The notes under the pieces: model-generated
The model's database searches: none
The model's input: the letters and a program-made list of their open reading frames with translations, nothing else
Told to the model about the DNA's origin: nothing
Translations under genes and position numbers: made by a program
DNA from: Bacteriovoracaceae bacterium
GTDB lineage: Bacteria > Bdellovibrionota > Bacteriovoracia > Bacteriovoracales > Bacteriovoracaceae
NCBI GenBank assembly: GCA_023954595.1
Contig: JAGSHJ010000115.1
Coordinates: 1-8,646, forward strand
DNA length: 8,646 nucleotides
Direction of reading: 5' to 3'
Part shown: positions 1 through 5,231 of the stretch, piece after piece
Layout: each line of letters opens with the position of its first letter
Position numbering within the stretch: the first letter of the stretch is position 1

Positions 1-40
1 ACGTCAAAGAGTACGAAGCTCGGAAGAAGAGCACTCTCAC

Positions 41-568
41 ATGGGCGAAAAGTTAGAGACGTTAGAGCAAACTCTTTATAACTTAAAACTGTGCTCACTT
101 AGTATGAAGCTTGAAAATGGTAAGGCACGTGAGTTAGATGGCCTTATTGAAAAGGGTAGTAAGGCGCTTAAAGAGGCCTTAAAGACTTCCAAGTCATTAG
201 AGCGCTCAAGAGTTTTAACCATTGATGAATTAATAAGTGCATGGAGTAGCCGCAATAGCCGATTTGAGGAGAAGAAAGAATTTATCCTTGAGGCATCTGT
301 TACTGCGAGTGAATTGTGGGACTGGATCAAGTCCCTTGATGATAAGCGTTTTAAAATGGAAAAGAATTGGGAGCTCAAGTGGAAGACTTTCTTACAGGAC
401 TACCAAGTTGGGCTTGAGTCTGTTGCCGGATTAAAAAATGAAATCGAAAATGTTCAGAATATCGTTAAGAACTATGGAACTTCAATGGGTGGTAGCTCTA
501 GCGGTAAGTTAGTTATCAAAAGCGCTCCTAAGAATTCTAAGAAGCGCCAATCTAAGAAAGCTGCCTAG
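41..568 (+). CDS. Lys-rich helical protein of unknown function, possibly 5'-truncated by the window edge
   Basis: I do not recognise the family. From the ATG at 41 the product has 175 residues and no signal peptide or membrane segment, so it is probably cytoplasmic. Residues 1-145 read as amphipathic, mostly helical sequence rich in Lys and Glu, with a Trp cluster around 93-114 (LWDW, NWELKW). A Gly/Ser stretch (149-155) leads into a very basic tail (KNSKKRQSKKAA) of the kind that can contact nucleic acid or acidic partners. A purine-rich AGAAGAG lies about 9 bases before the ATG and supports this start, but the frame has no stop back to base 2, so the true start may lie outside the window. 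The stop is 3 bp from the stop of the convergent lipoprotein gene, and the DNA for the basic tail carries that gene's candidate terminator. Coding call fairly sure; function unknown. Confidence 0.72.
   Translation: MGEKLETLEQTLYNLKLCSLSMKLENGKARELDGLIEKGSKALKEALKTSKSLERSRVLTIDELISAWSSRNSRFEEKKEFILEASVTASELWDWIKSLDDKRFKMEKNWELKWKTFLQDYQVGLESVAGLKNEIENVQNIVKNYGTSMGGSSSGKLVIKSAPKNSKKRQSKKAA
518..547 (-). terminator. Candidate intrinsic terminator of the lipoprotein gene, inside the convergent gene
   Basis: About 25 nt past the lipoprotein stop on the minus strand, bases 547-522 form GCGCTTCT / AGGAGCGC. This is eight continuous pairs counting one U-G wobble, then a U-U mismatch and an AG/CU closing a short AAUU loop. 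TTTT follows at 521-518. In plus-strand RNA the wobble becomes a C-A mismatch and no U tract follows, so the structure favours minus-strand termination. The U tract is short, so this is moderate evidence. Confidence 0.5.
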
Positions 569-571
569 ACT

Positions 572-1384
572 TTATTTGAAATCTTGCGTGTAGTCGGTTG
601 AGATTTGCATTGTTGCTGACCAGCAACTTTGTTGTCTCAACTCTATTCTGGTATCATCACTTCCACAATCATGTTCGCTTCCCGTGTACTGACATGCATT
701 GTCTGATCGAACATCCCACATCTCTACAACGGTACCAAAGTTTGAGAAGTTTCTCATTTGACCAAAGTCTATAATTGGAGAACATTGATCTACTGAAACA
801 GGCCCTATGGTCTGAGTTGCATATCGTTCACCTAGGACACATGACTTATCAAGCTGGCCATTGGGACATGAAACGTCTCTCAGACTTACTTTTAACTTAA
901 TTTTTTTGTACGTATATGTATCATCTGCCGCCGGGTAGGTTCTGTTGTAGCAATACTCTGTTTGTGGTGACCCACCTGGTTCTGGTTGATCATGCAGTTT
1001 GATTCTAAAACGAAGTCTTGAATCAGACTGGAGTAAATCACTGGCAACGTCGATTGCCCACATTGCATCTTTTCCTAACTGGTTAGGGGTATCACTGTTA
1101 TTCCAAGGCATCCATGATGTTTTTCCTGCAAGCATGAAGGTTTTACTTCTCAAAGCAAATCCATCACCTTGTCCATCTGCGGAGCTGCCGTAGCATGATA
1201 CTCCGGTGCCTGGAGTTGTTGGAGTTGTTGTGCCGCCGCCACCTGAAGAGGAGCCTCCATCGGTATCACCACTAGTTCCACCACCTGTGTTAACGGTTGT
1301 ATTACTAGTGGATGTGGCACTTGGTTCTAAACAAGAACTAAGAGCAAAGAGGCATAGAAGCATAGTAATTTTTGTTATTCGCAT
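572..1384 (-). CDS. Secreted lipoprotein with Gly/Ser/Thr linker and Cys-rich C-terminal domain
   Basis: The 270-residue product begins with a short type II signal peptide: basic RITK, a hydrophobic run MLLCLFAL, then the lipobox L-S-S-C with Cys18 as the predicted lipidated residue. Residues 20-63 are a low-complexity linker of Thr, Gly, Ser and Pro (TNTT, SSSGGGG, TTTPTTP types). The rest, 64-270, looks like one globular extracytoplasmic domain with eight cysteines (64, 145, 173, 182, 201, 231, 240, 254), an even number consistent with four disulfides. I recognise no enzyme or binding family. The ATG gives a standard signal peptide, but the ribosome site (AGCGAG) is poor. A TTTAAT at 1412-1417 (minus) is a possible -10 without a matching -35. 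The gene stands alone, divergent from the sigma-like gene and convergent with the left-hand gene. Lipoprotein call sure; role unknown. Confidence 0.85.
   Translation of the reverse strand: MRITKITMLLCLFALSSCLEPSATSTSNTTVNTGGGTSGDTDGGSSSGGGGTTTPTTPGTGVSCYGSSADGQGDGFALRSKTFMLAGKTSWMPWNNSDTPNQLGKDAMWAIDVASDLLQSDSRLRFRIKLHDQPEPGGSPQTEYCYNRTYPAADDTYTYKKIKLKVSLRDVSCPNGQLDKSCVLGERYATQTIGPVSVDQCSPIIDFGQMRNFSNFGTVVEMWDVRSDNACQYTGSEHDCGSDDTRIELRQQSCWSATMQISTDYTQDFK
597..641. other. Two-tier inverted repeat just past the plus-strand stop at 568
   Basis: An outer arm GTTGAGA (597-603) pairs perfectly with TCTCAAC (635-641). Nested inside, GTTGCT (612-617) pairs with AGCAAC (622-627) around a 4-base GACC loop. 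It starts 29 nt after the end of the left-hand plus gene and lies in the 3' end of the lipoprotein coding sequence. No U tract follows on either strand, so a 3'-end stabilising or Rho-related structure is likelier than an intrinsic terminator. The repeat is seen directly; function is inference. Confidence 0.45.
1196..1327 (-). repeat. Low-complexity linker-coding stretch of the lipoprotein
   Basis: This DNA encodes the Thr/Gly/Ser/Pro linker at about residues 20-63. It includes a tandem pair of the 9-mer GGAGTTGTT (plus-strand reading, 1212-1229) that encodes the T-T-P repeats, and a GCC/GCC/ACC run coding for Gly. Such stretches can change length by slippage. It explains the spurious Pro/Val-rich open frame on the opposite strand. 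Confidence 0.6.
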
Positions 1385-1504
1385 AAAAAGGCTCGCTTTT
1401 TAATTTATCTCATTAAACTCATCGGCAATTTGTGCCTAAACTTGAGTGTTAAGATAACATAATGGCCGCCACCAAGTGATTGAAATTGGGAGAATTCTAA
1501 ATAA

Positions 1505-1555
1505 TTGACTACATCGATAAGTCGTTTGCAATGTTAGATTTTTTCTTGCTAAGAT
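1505..1555 (+). promoter_or_regulatory. Candidate promoter(s) of the sigma/anti-sigma-like operon
   Basis: Two overlapping sigma-70-like solutions are visible. TTGACT (1505-1510) with TGCAAT (1527-1532), 16-base spacer, would give a leader of about 24 nt that contains the AGG ribosome site. TTGCAA (1526-1531) with an extended -10 TGC-TAAGAT (1547-1555), 18-base spacer, would start transcription almost at the ATG, giving a nearly leaderless mRNA. The first is easier to reconcile with the ribosome site. Both are only partial matches to consensus. Confidence 0.3.
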
Positions 1556-1563
1556 AGGTGTGT

Positions 1564-2046
1564 ATGAAAAAAAGCGAAATCGCTCCTTTAATAGATTCAT
1601 TAATTCCCGGACTTTATAGTTTTGGTTACGGTTTAATTCCGGATGAGCTACAGGCCGAGCAATTGGTTGTGGACGCATATTCTGTATTTATTCTTCGTGA
1701 GAAGGAATTTATCCTTAATTACGAACATAACGGGCCTAAGCAAAGGTCTAGAGTTCGAAAGTATATTCAAAATCAAATTCTCGCTGATATGTTGGACTTA
1801 GGTTCCAAGAGAGCTTCTCAGCTGCAGGGACTATTCAGAACTGCTATGCAGCAAAATCACTTCTATAGCCTAGAATTTAACCAAAGAGCAGCTCTTTGCA
1901 TGAAAGAGAACCTCACTCTATCTACTTCAGATATGCAGGAAGTATTCGCTTTGAAGAAGCACCAAGTTTGCGAGTTGATTCATCATGCCCGTAATAGGTT
2001 AGTGCATAGATCTCACTCAAATGAAGTGGAGGGGTTAAATGCATAG
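1564..2046 (+). CDS. Divergent ECF-type sigma-factor-like protein
   Basis: The 160-residue product has the size and two-part layout of a small ECF sigma factor, but weakly conserved sequence. Residues 8-50 resemble region 2 (LIDSLIPGLYSF...GLIPDELQAEQLVVDAYSVF; in ECF sigmas the D..AE.LVQ.AF pattern lies in region 2.1-2.2). Residues 98-148 resemble region 4: a Y-S-L-E-F-NQRAAL start, then a helix-turn-helix (119-145) ending in the typical ARNRLV. The promoter -10 melting residues are not well preserved, so it may be a very divergent sigma or a sigma-derived regulator. I prefer the ATG at 1564, with AGG at 1556-1558 five bases before it; a GTG at 1558 would overlap that ribosome site. The frame overlaps the next gene by 8 bp, which makes a partner relation likely. 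ECF-like call moderately sure. Confidence 0.65.
   Translation: MKKSEIAPLIDSLIPGLYSFGYGLIPDELQAEQLVVDAYSVFILREKEFILNYEHNGPKQRSRVRKYIQNQILADMLDLGSKRASQLQGLFRTAMQQNHFYSLEFNQRAALCMKENLTLSTSDMQEVFALKKHQVCELIHHARNRLVHRSHSNEVEGLNA
2028..2041 (+). promoter_or_regulatory. Strong ribosome site of the anti-sigma-like gene inside the upstream gene
   Basis: GGAGG at 2028-2032 (within GGAGGGG) sits 6 bases before the ATG at 2039. It lies in the last codons of the sigma-like gene, and the two frames overlap by 8 bp. This fits translational coupling, as seen for many sigma/anti-sigma pairs. Confidence 0.65.
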
Positions 2047-2362
2047 TTTAGAAAATCAATTGCCTGGTGGATTCTCTGCCCAAGTGAACGCTTACCTTGA
2101 TGGAAATCTTTCTATGGATAAGAAAGCGTTTGTGGAAGAACTTGTTGCTTCCAATGATAAGGCCTCTGAAATGTTTAAGTCCAAGGCCAAGCAGAGGGCG
2201 GAGCTTAAAAAGCTTGTTCCTAATAAAAGAATTTCGAAAGAGTCTCTGTCTTTATTGAAAAGTGAACTCAGAGAGGTAAATAAGGATCTATTAAAAGACC
2301 AGAAACTCTCAATGAGTCAAAAGATTGCCAAGGTTCTCGATACAACAATTCTGGAATTCTAA
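2039..2362 (+). CDS. Small soluble anti-sigma-like protein without zinc ligands
   Basis: The 107-residue product follows the sigma-like gene with overlapping frames. Residues 16-58 (VNAYLDGNLSMDKKAFVEELVAS...) match the feel of the anti-sigma domain start L..YLDGEL...E...VE.HL, then a basic helix (KSKAKQRAELKKLV). The usual HxxxCxxC zinc motif is absent: there is no cysteine, and the only His is residue 2. There is no membrane segment, so it should be cytosolic. The C-terminal 45 residues are helical and Lys/Leu-rich without a recognisable sensor domain. Position and the YLDG pattern suggest it binds the upstream sigma-like protein; that is inference. Its stop codon (2360-2362) interlocks with that of the convergent TonB-like gene, a 4-bp overlap. 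Coding call sure, role moderate. Confidence 0.65.
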   Translation: MHSLENQLPGGFSAQVNAYLDGNLSMDKKAFVEELVASNDKASEMFKSKAKQRAELKKLVPNKRISKESLSLLKSELREVNKDLLKDQKLSMSQKIAKVLDTTILEF

Positions 2363-3183
2363 CCATTCACTGTTAAAGAGTAATAAACGTGAAATTCGCC
2401 ATCTTCTATGATGACCTCTGGTGGGTTAGGAAGGGTGTTCATGTTCTTTAAAACCTGCAAGAAGAACTCTTGAAGCTTTTTCTTATTGGTCCACTTAAGC
2501 ATTTTTATACGAACAATATCACCTTTTTCATCGTAGGTGATTCTGCCCGTCATTGATGTCTTGTCGGCCGTAAGAGGAAATCTTAAATGTGGATTGGCCC
2601 TCTGAAAGTCTCCTAATTCATTATAAAAGCTATTGATGTAATTAAGTGCAGTCCTTTTTCTGAAGCTGTAGAAGACTAGCTCATACTTATTAAGCTCATC
2701 TTCTGGAACTCCTTTTGGGACTTCCATCTCAACCATGACATCTGATTCACCAAACGCACGAGCGTATTCACCTGCAGCTCCAGCATTAGGTGTGCTTTGG
2801 AGGAAGTTCTTCACACTTTCATTATTTAAGCTTAATGCTCCTATTGGCCTGGTTGGAGGAGGTGTAGGTGCTTTCTTTGGTGTTATAGAAGGTGTAATTT
2901 GAGCAGGTTGTGCCTTTAGGTCTGCTAAGTTTAGCTCTGATCCCTTTGGTGCCTGCTTTTTATCTGGTGATTTAGTATCTAGCTGCTTTGGAATGTGGGC
3001 CATGTTTTTGGACTTTTTCTCAGGACGCCCGACAGTTCTGATGGAGTCGATATTAAACTTATGAGGGGATTGGCTAACTTTATTTTCAGGCTCAGGGATA
3101 GCGCCAAGGCCAATTATGGCCAGGTGAATTCCAAGGCTGACGGCCAGCGCAATAAATAAAATTCCTCTACGCGTTTTAATCAA
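2359..3183 (-). CDS. TonB/TolA-like protein: N-terminal anchor, Pro/Lys-rich linker, TonB-type C-terminal domain
   Basis: The 274-residue product starts with KTRR and one hydrophobic helix (about 8-27), giving an inner-membrane anchor with the rest in the periplasm. Residues 30-115 are a Pro/Lys-rich linker (PEKKSK, TPKKAPTPPPTRP) as in energy-transducing TonB or TolA. The C-terminal 208-274 (M-T-G-R-I-T-Y-D-E-K-G-D-I-V-R-I-K-M, helix, then LPNPPEV and a last strand) follows the TonB_C layout: strand, D..G turn, strand, helix, P.PP, strand. The match is by pattern and is divergent. No exbB or exbD lies nearby, so it may be a structural or gliding-type TonB-box protein (AgmX-like) instead of a siderophore energiser. 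No ATG fits: the first possible start is a TTG just after GGGGAGG, and the next codon ATT is spaced better. Its 3' end overlaps the anti-sigma-like gene by 4 bp. Confidence 0.72.
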   Translation of the reverse strand: MIKTRRGILFIALAVSLGIHLAIIGLGAIPEPENKVSQSPHKFNIDSIRTVGRPEKKSKNMAHIPKQLDTKSPDKKQAPKGSELNLADLKAQPAQITPSITPKKAPTPPPTRPIGALSLNNESVKNFLQSTPNAGAAGEYARAFGESDVMVEMEVPKGVPEDELNKYELVFYSFRKRTALNYINSFYNELGDFQRANPHLRFPLTADKTSMTGRITYDEKGDIVRIKMLKWTNKKKLQEFFLQVLKNMNTLPNPPEVIIEDGEFHVYYSLTVNG

Positions 3184-3210
3184 TTCCTCCCCAATCGAAG
3201 ATTACAAATT

Positions 3211-3216
3211 ATTATA
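3211..3216 (-). promoter_or_regulatory. Perfect -10 box of the TonB-like gene, without a -35
   Basis: The minus strand reads TATAAT at 3216-3211, about 28 bases before the TTG start, giving a leader of roughly 20 nt with the GGGGAGG ribosome site. At the expected -35 position (3234-3239) the sequence is GGCCGT, with no resemblance to TTGACA. An inverted repeat (3230-3252) overlaps that position, which suggests an activator-dependent promoter. Confidence 0.5.
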
Positions 3217-3229
3217 TCCCACGACAAGT

Positions 3230-3252
3230 AATCACGGCCTTGATTAGTGATT
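3230..3252. promoter_or_regulatory. Inverted repeat AATCAC-N11-GTGATT, possible regulator site
   Basis: AATCAC (3230-3235) and GTGATT (3247-3252) form a perfect 6-bp dyad in the divergent region. It covers the missing -35 position of the TonB-like promoter and lies about 80 bp upstream of the kinase-like gene's promoter. An extra TGATT at 3241-3245 makes a direct repeat with the right arm. The DNA dyad is certain; a bound regulator is inference. Confidence 0.3.
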
Positions 3253-3332
3253 TAAATGTAAAATCTATAGAGAAAACTTGAGTAAAATGTCCATGCAAGT
3301 GGTTGAAAATACATAGTCATTTTTTCCCTTCC

Positions 3333-3362
3333 TTGACGTATGTCTACAGGTATTGGAATAAT
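3333..3362 (+). promoter_or_regulatory. Sigma-70 promoter of the kinase-like gene
   Basis: TTGACG (3333-3338, five of six) is followed after 18 bases by AATAAT (3357-3362, five of six), preceded by TGG as in an extended -10. Transcription would start near 3369, giving a leader of about 45 nt with AGAGGG at 3403-3408 before the ATG at 3414. This is the best promoter in the window and shows that the longer frame from TTG 3303 is not the real gene start. Confidence 0.6.
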
Positions 3363-3413
3363 GATCTAGAGTCGCAAAATCGGCCTAAAAGGAATTTAGC
3401 TCAGAGGGTATCA

Positions 3414-4805
3414 ATGAAAAAATTTATCGCTTCAAGGAAGAATGTGCTTTTGTCGGTTCTAGCTTCCGCCATCCTGGTCGTACCATTTGGTGCTTCAGAG
3501 TATATTGGATCTAAAATCAATTCGACTAGAAATCTAAATGCTGGTTCATCTACTTGTTTTACAAGAGTAGGACAGACCTTTACTGCATTAATGATTAAAG
3601 ATTTCTCTTCTCCTTACTTAGCAAAAGACTTTATGTCGATGACAGGTGAGTGTTTCGCACAATTAAATAAGAGCTTTATTTCGTTATATGGCAACAGCTA
3701 CGCTGCTGCTGGAAAGCCTTTAAATAAATTGAATTCAGACCTTTTCTGGTTCCATGAAAAATCTGAAAAACTTCTGGAAATGGCAAAGAAGGGGACGATT
3801 CAATTAACTGTAGGCTCAAACATTCTAAACAAATACTCTGAATTAGAGACACTTAACTTTAACTTGCAAGAGAAGTTGGATGTTAAAATAAAGACTCTAA
3901 ATACATGGAGAAACTTCTCTCTAGGTCTTTCTATTTTTGGCGCATTTTTAATGGCGGCATTAAGTCTTATGATTTCTCGCACTCGTCAAAAAGAAGTTTC
4001 ATTCTTTAAGGAACTTGATGATCAGGCCAAAGATGTATTGGATAACTTCAATGACGTTGAGATGTCGAGTATCAAAACACAAAGGTTGATGGAGAGACTG
4101 TTCTCTAGAATTCAATCTCCATTTTGTTTTGAACTATATAACCAAGTTCAAACTGACTTACTAGAAAGCAGAGAACATTCTTTCACAAGAGTTGCAGAGT
4201 CTAGTTCTGAGGCTGCATTGTCTGAAGTACAAGCGGATGAAGTTGACAGTGATGTAGAGAAGGTTGATTTTAATAATAGTGCAAGAGCTCTAATAGATAG
4301 AATGAGTAGTAAGATTTTTACTCATGGAATTGCTATTGAAGAAAACCTTGAAGAGGATTTTCATGTACAAGGCAATGGTGAGAGCCTAGAGCAGCTTCTG
4401 TACAACCTATTCTCATTTGCAATGGAGAGTTCGCTCTCTCAAGAAAGTGGTAGAAAGATTTCTATTAGATCTAAGGCACTAGGTGGTATCTCTTATTGTA
4501 AAGTGCGCATCGCTAACTGCTTGCTAAATCCTGATGAGATGGAGTTTTTCAACGGGTCAAAAGAAATTGGAAGCAATAATGTAAACTTGGTTCTTCTTAA
4601 AGAGCTTGCAAGTGACTTGAATGTGACTCTTGCAGCTAAGAATATCCTAAATAGTAATGGCAACTTTTCAGGTGCTGAGGTTGAGCTGGTTTTTAAGAGA
4701 ATTAAAACAGCAGACAAGGCCGAGGCAGTAAAGAAGACCGGACTCAAAACGCTTATGAAGGGCACTAAGAAAGATATTCTTAAGGCAATGCGCTCAGAAG
4801 CTTAA
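3414..4805 (+). CDS. Two-TM sensor-kinase-like protein with degenerate ATPase domain (pseudo-histidine kinase)
   Basis: From the ATG at 3414 (AGAGGG five bases before it, promoter upstream) the product has 463 residues. TM1 (about 9-26) and TM2 (about 168-188) enclose a 140-residue periplasmic domain with two cysteines (48 and 80). The cytoplasmic part has a helical segment (about 195-245), an acidic linker (260-285), and a GHKL-ATPase-like fold (about 284-428) including the pattern GES-LEQLLYNLFSFA typical of an N box. No H box with a phosphorylatable His is seen. The second N-box Asn is Phe335, the G1 DxGxG is A-N-C-L-L (367-371), and the G2 GxGLGL is G-S-N-N-V-N-L (386-392). ATP binding is therefore doubtful. 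A basic 35-residue tail follows. It may be a signal-sensing scaffold or partner of another kinase. Membrane protein sure, kinase descent fairly sure, lack of activity inferred. Confidence 0.75.
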   Translation: MKKFIASRKNVLLSVLASAILVVPFGASEYIGSKINSTRNLNAGSSTCFTRVGQTFTALMIKDFSSPYLAKDFMSMTGECFAQLNKSFISLYGNSYAAAGKPLNKLNSDLFWFHEKSEKLLEMAKKGTIQLTVGSNILNKYSELETLNFNLQEKLDVKIKTLNTWRNFSLGLSIFGAFLMAALSLMISRTRQKEVSFFKELDDQAKDVLDNFNDVEMSSIKTQRLMERLFSRIQSPFCFELYNQVQTDLLESREHSFTRVAESSSEAALSEVQADEVDSDVEKVDFNNSARALIDRMSSKIFTHGIAIEENLEEDFHVQGNGESLEQLLYNLFSFAMESSLSQESGRKISIRSKALGGISYCKVRIANCLLNPDEMEFFNGSKEIGSNNVNLVLLKELASDLNVTLAAKNILNSNGNFSGAEVELVFKRIKTADKAEAVKKTGLKTLMKGTKKDILKAMRSEA

Positions 4806-5231
4806 GTGAAAGGTCACAGGACCATCGTTGACTGAGCCGACTTTCATGTCGGCTCCAAAACGGCCAGTTTGAACTTCCAAATCTTTATCTCTCATTGATT
4901 CATTAAAAAATTCATAAAGTTCACATGCCTCTTTTGGTGGCATTGAAGCATCAAAGCTAGGACGATGACCTTTCTTGCCATTCCAAGATAGGGTGAACTG
5001 GCTTACTGATAGAATTTGGCCTTCTATGTCTAATACGCTTTTATTCATTCGACCTTGGTCATCTTCAAAGATTCTAAGCTTAGAGAGCTTTTCCACGCAG
5101 GTTATTACAGTGTCTTTAGTGTCACCAACTTCAAGACAGACATAAAGAAGAAGTCCCTTGTTAATACTACCTGAAACTTCATTATCAATTTCAACTTTGG
5201 CCTGTGCCACACGTTGAACTACTACCTTCAT
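4794..5231 (-). CDS. dtd: D-aminoacyl-tRNA deacylase (D-tyrosyl-tRNA(Tyr) deacylase)
   Basis: This enzyme hydrolyses D-amino acids mischarged on tRNA (D-Tyr, and Gly on tRNA-Ala) and so protects translation; it is a cytoplasmic homodimer. The 145 residues equal the family's usual length and the chain aligns along its whole length by eye: start MKVVVQRV, R-I-F-E-D near 53-57, the catalytic S-Q-F-T-L motif (77-81), K-G-H-R-P-S-F, T-G-R-F-G-A-D-M (122-129) and the Gly-cisPro motif N-D-G-P-V-T (135-140). Its ATG shares one base with the stop of the upstream ChaN-like gene (TAATG), with AAAAGG eight bases before it, so it is the downstream member of that operon and probably translationally coupled. 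Its 3' end overlaps the convergent kinase-like gene by 12 bp. Call very sure. Confidence 0.97.
   Translation of the reverse strand: MKVVVQRVAQAKVEIDNEVSGSINKGLLLYVCLEVGDTKDTVITCVEKLSKLRIFEDDQGRMNKSVLDIEGQILSVSQFTLSWNGKKGHRPSFDASMPPKEACELYEFFNESMRDKDLEVQTGRFGADMKVGSVNDGPVTFHLSF
4834..4855. other. Perfect 8-bp GC-rich hairpin past the kinase-like gene's stop
   Basis: GAGCCGAC (4834-4841) and GTCGGCTC (4848-4855) enclose a 6-base loop. The hairpin starts 29 nt after the plus-strand stop at 4805 and lies within the last codons of dtd, where it encodes the conserved A-D-M-K-V-G part. No U tract follows on either strand. It could protect the 3' end of the kinase-like mRNA or slow polymerase; protein constraint explains part of the sequence. 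Confidence 0.45.

Noticed and set aside
76..378. 100-residue minus-strand frame inside the left-hand gene
   Set aside because: Antisense shadow, Ser/Leu-rich, with no ribosome site. The same applies to the short frames at 237-434, 999-1193, 3800-3982, 4493-4765 and 5966-6157.
1206..1403. Pro/Val-rich open frame on the plus strand
   Set aside because: It is the antisense of the Gly/Ser/Thr linker codons of the lipoprotein; low-complexity GC-rich codons remove stops on the other strand.
1450..1556. TAAGATA repeated at 1450 and 1550, exactly 100 bp apart
   Set aside because: A 7-mer recurring in AT-rich intergenic DNA is expected by chance, and no third copy or flanking similarity is seen.
1558..1563. 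GTG at 1558 as start of the sigma-like gene
   Set aside because: It overlaps the AGG ribosome site used by the ATG at 1564, two codons later.
1436..1678. 80-residue minus-strand open frame across the divergent region
   Set aside because: It overlaps the sigma-like gene, has no ribosome site, and has an unlikely residue mix.
3303..3413. In-frame TTG at 3303 that would add 37 residues to the kinase-like protein
   Set aside because: It lies upstream of a good promoter (3333-3362), has no ribosome site, and the added residues are unlike a membrane-protein N terminus. ATG 3414 has AGAGGG five bases before it.
4766..4782. TAAGAA/TTCTTA hairpin downstream of the dtd stop as terminator
   Set aside because: Six A-T dominated pairs and no U tract on the minus strand; unlikely to terminate.
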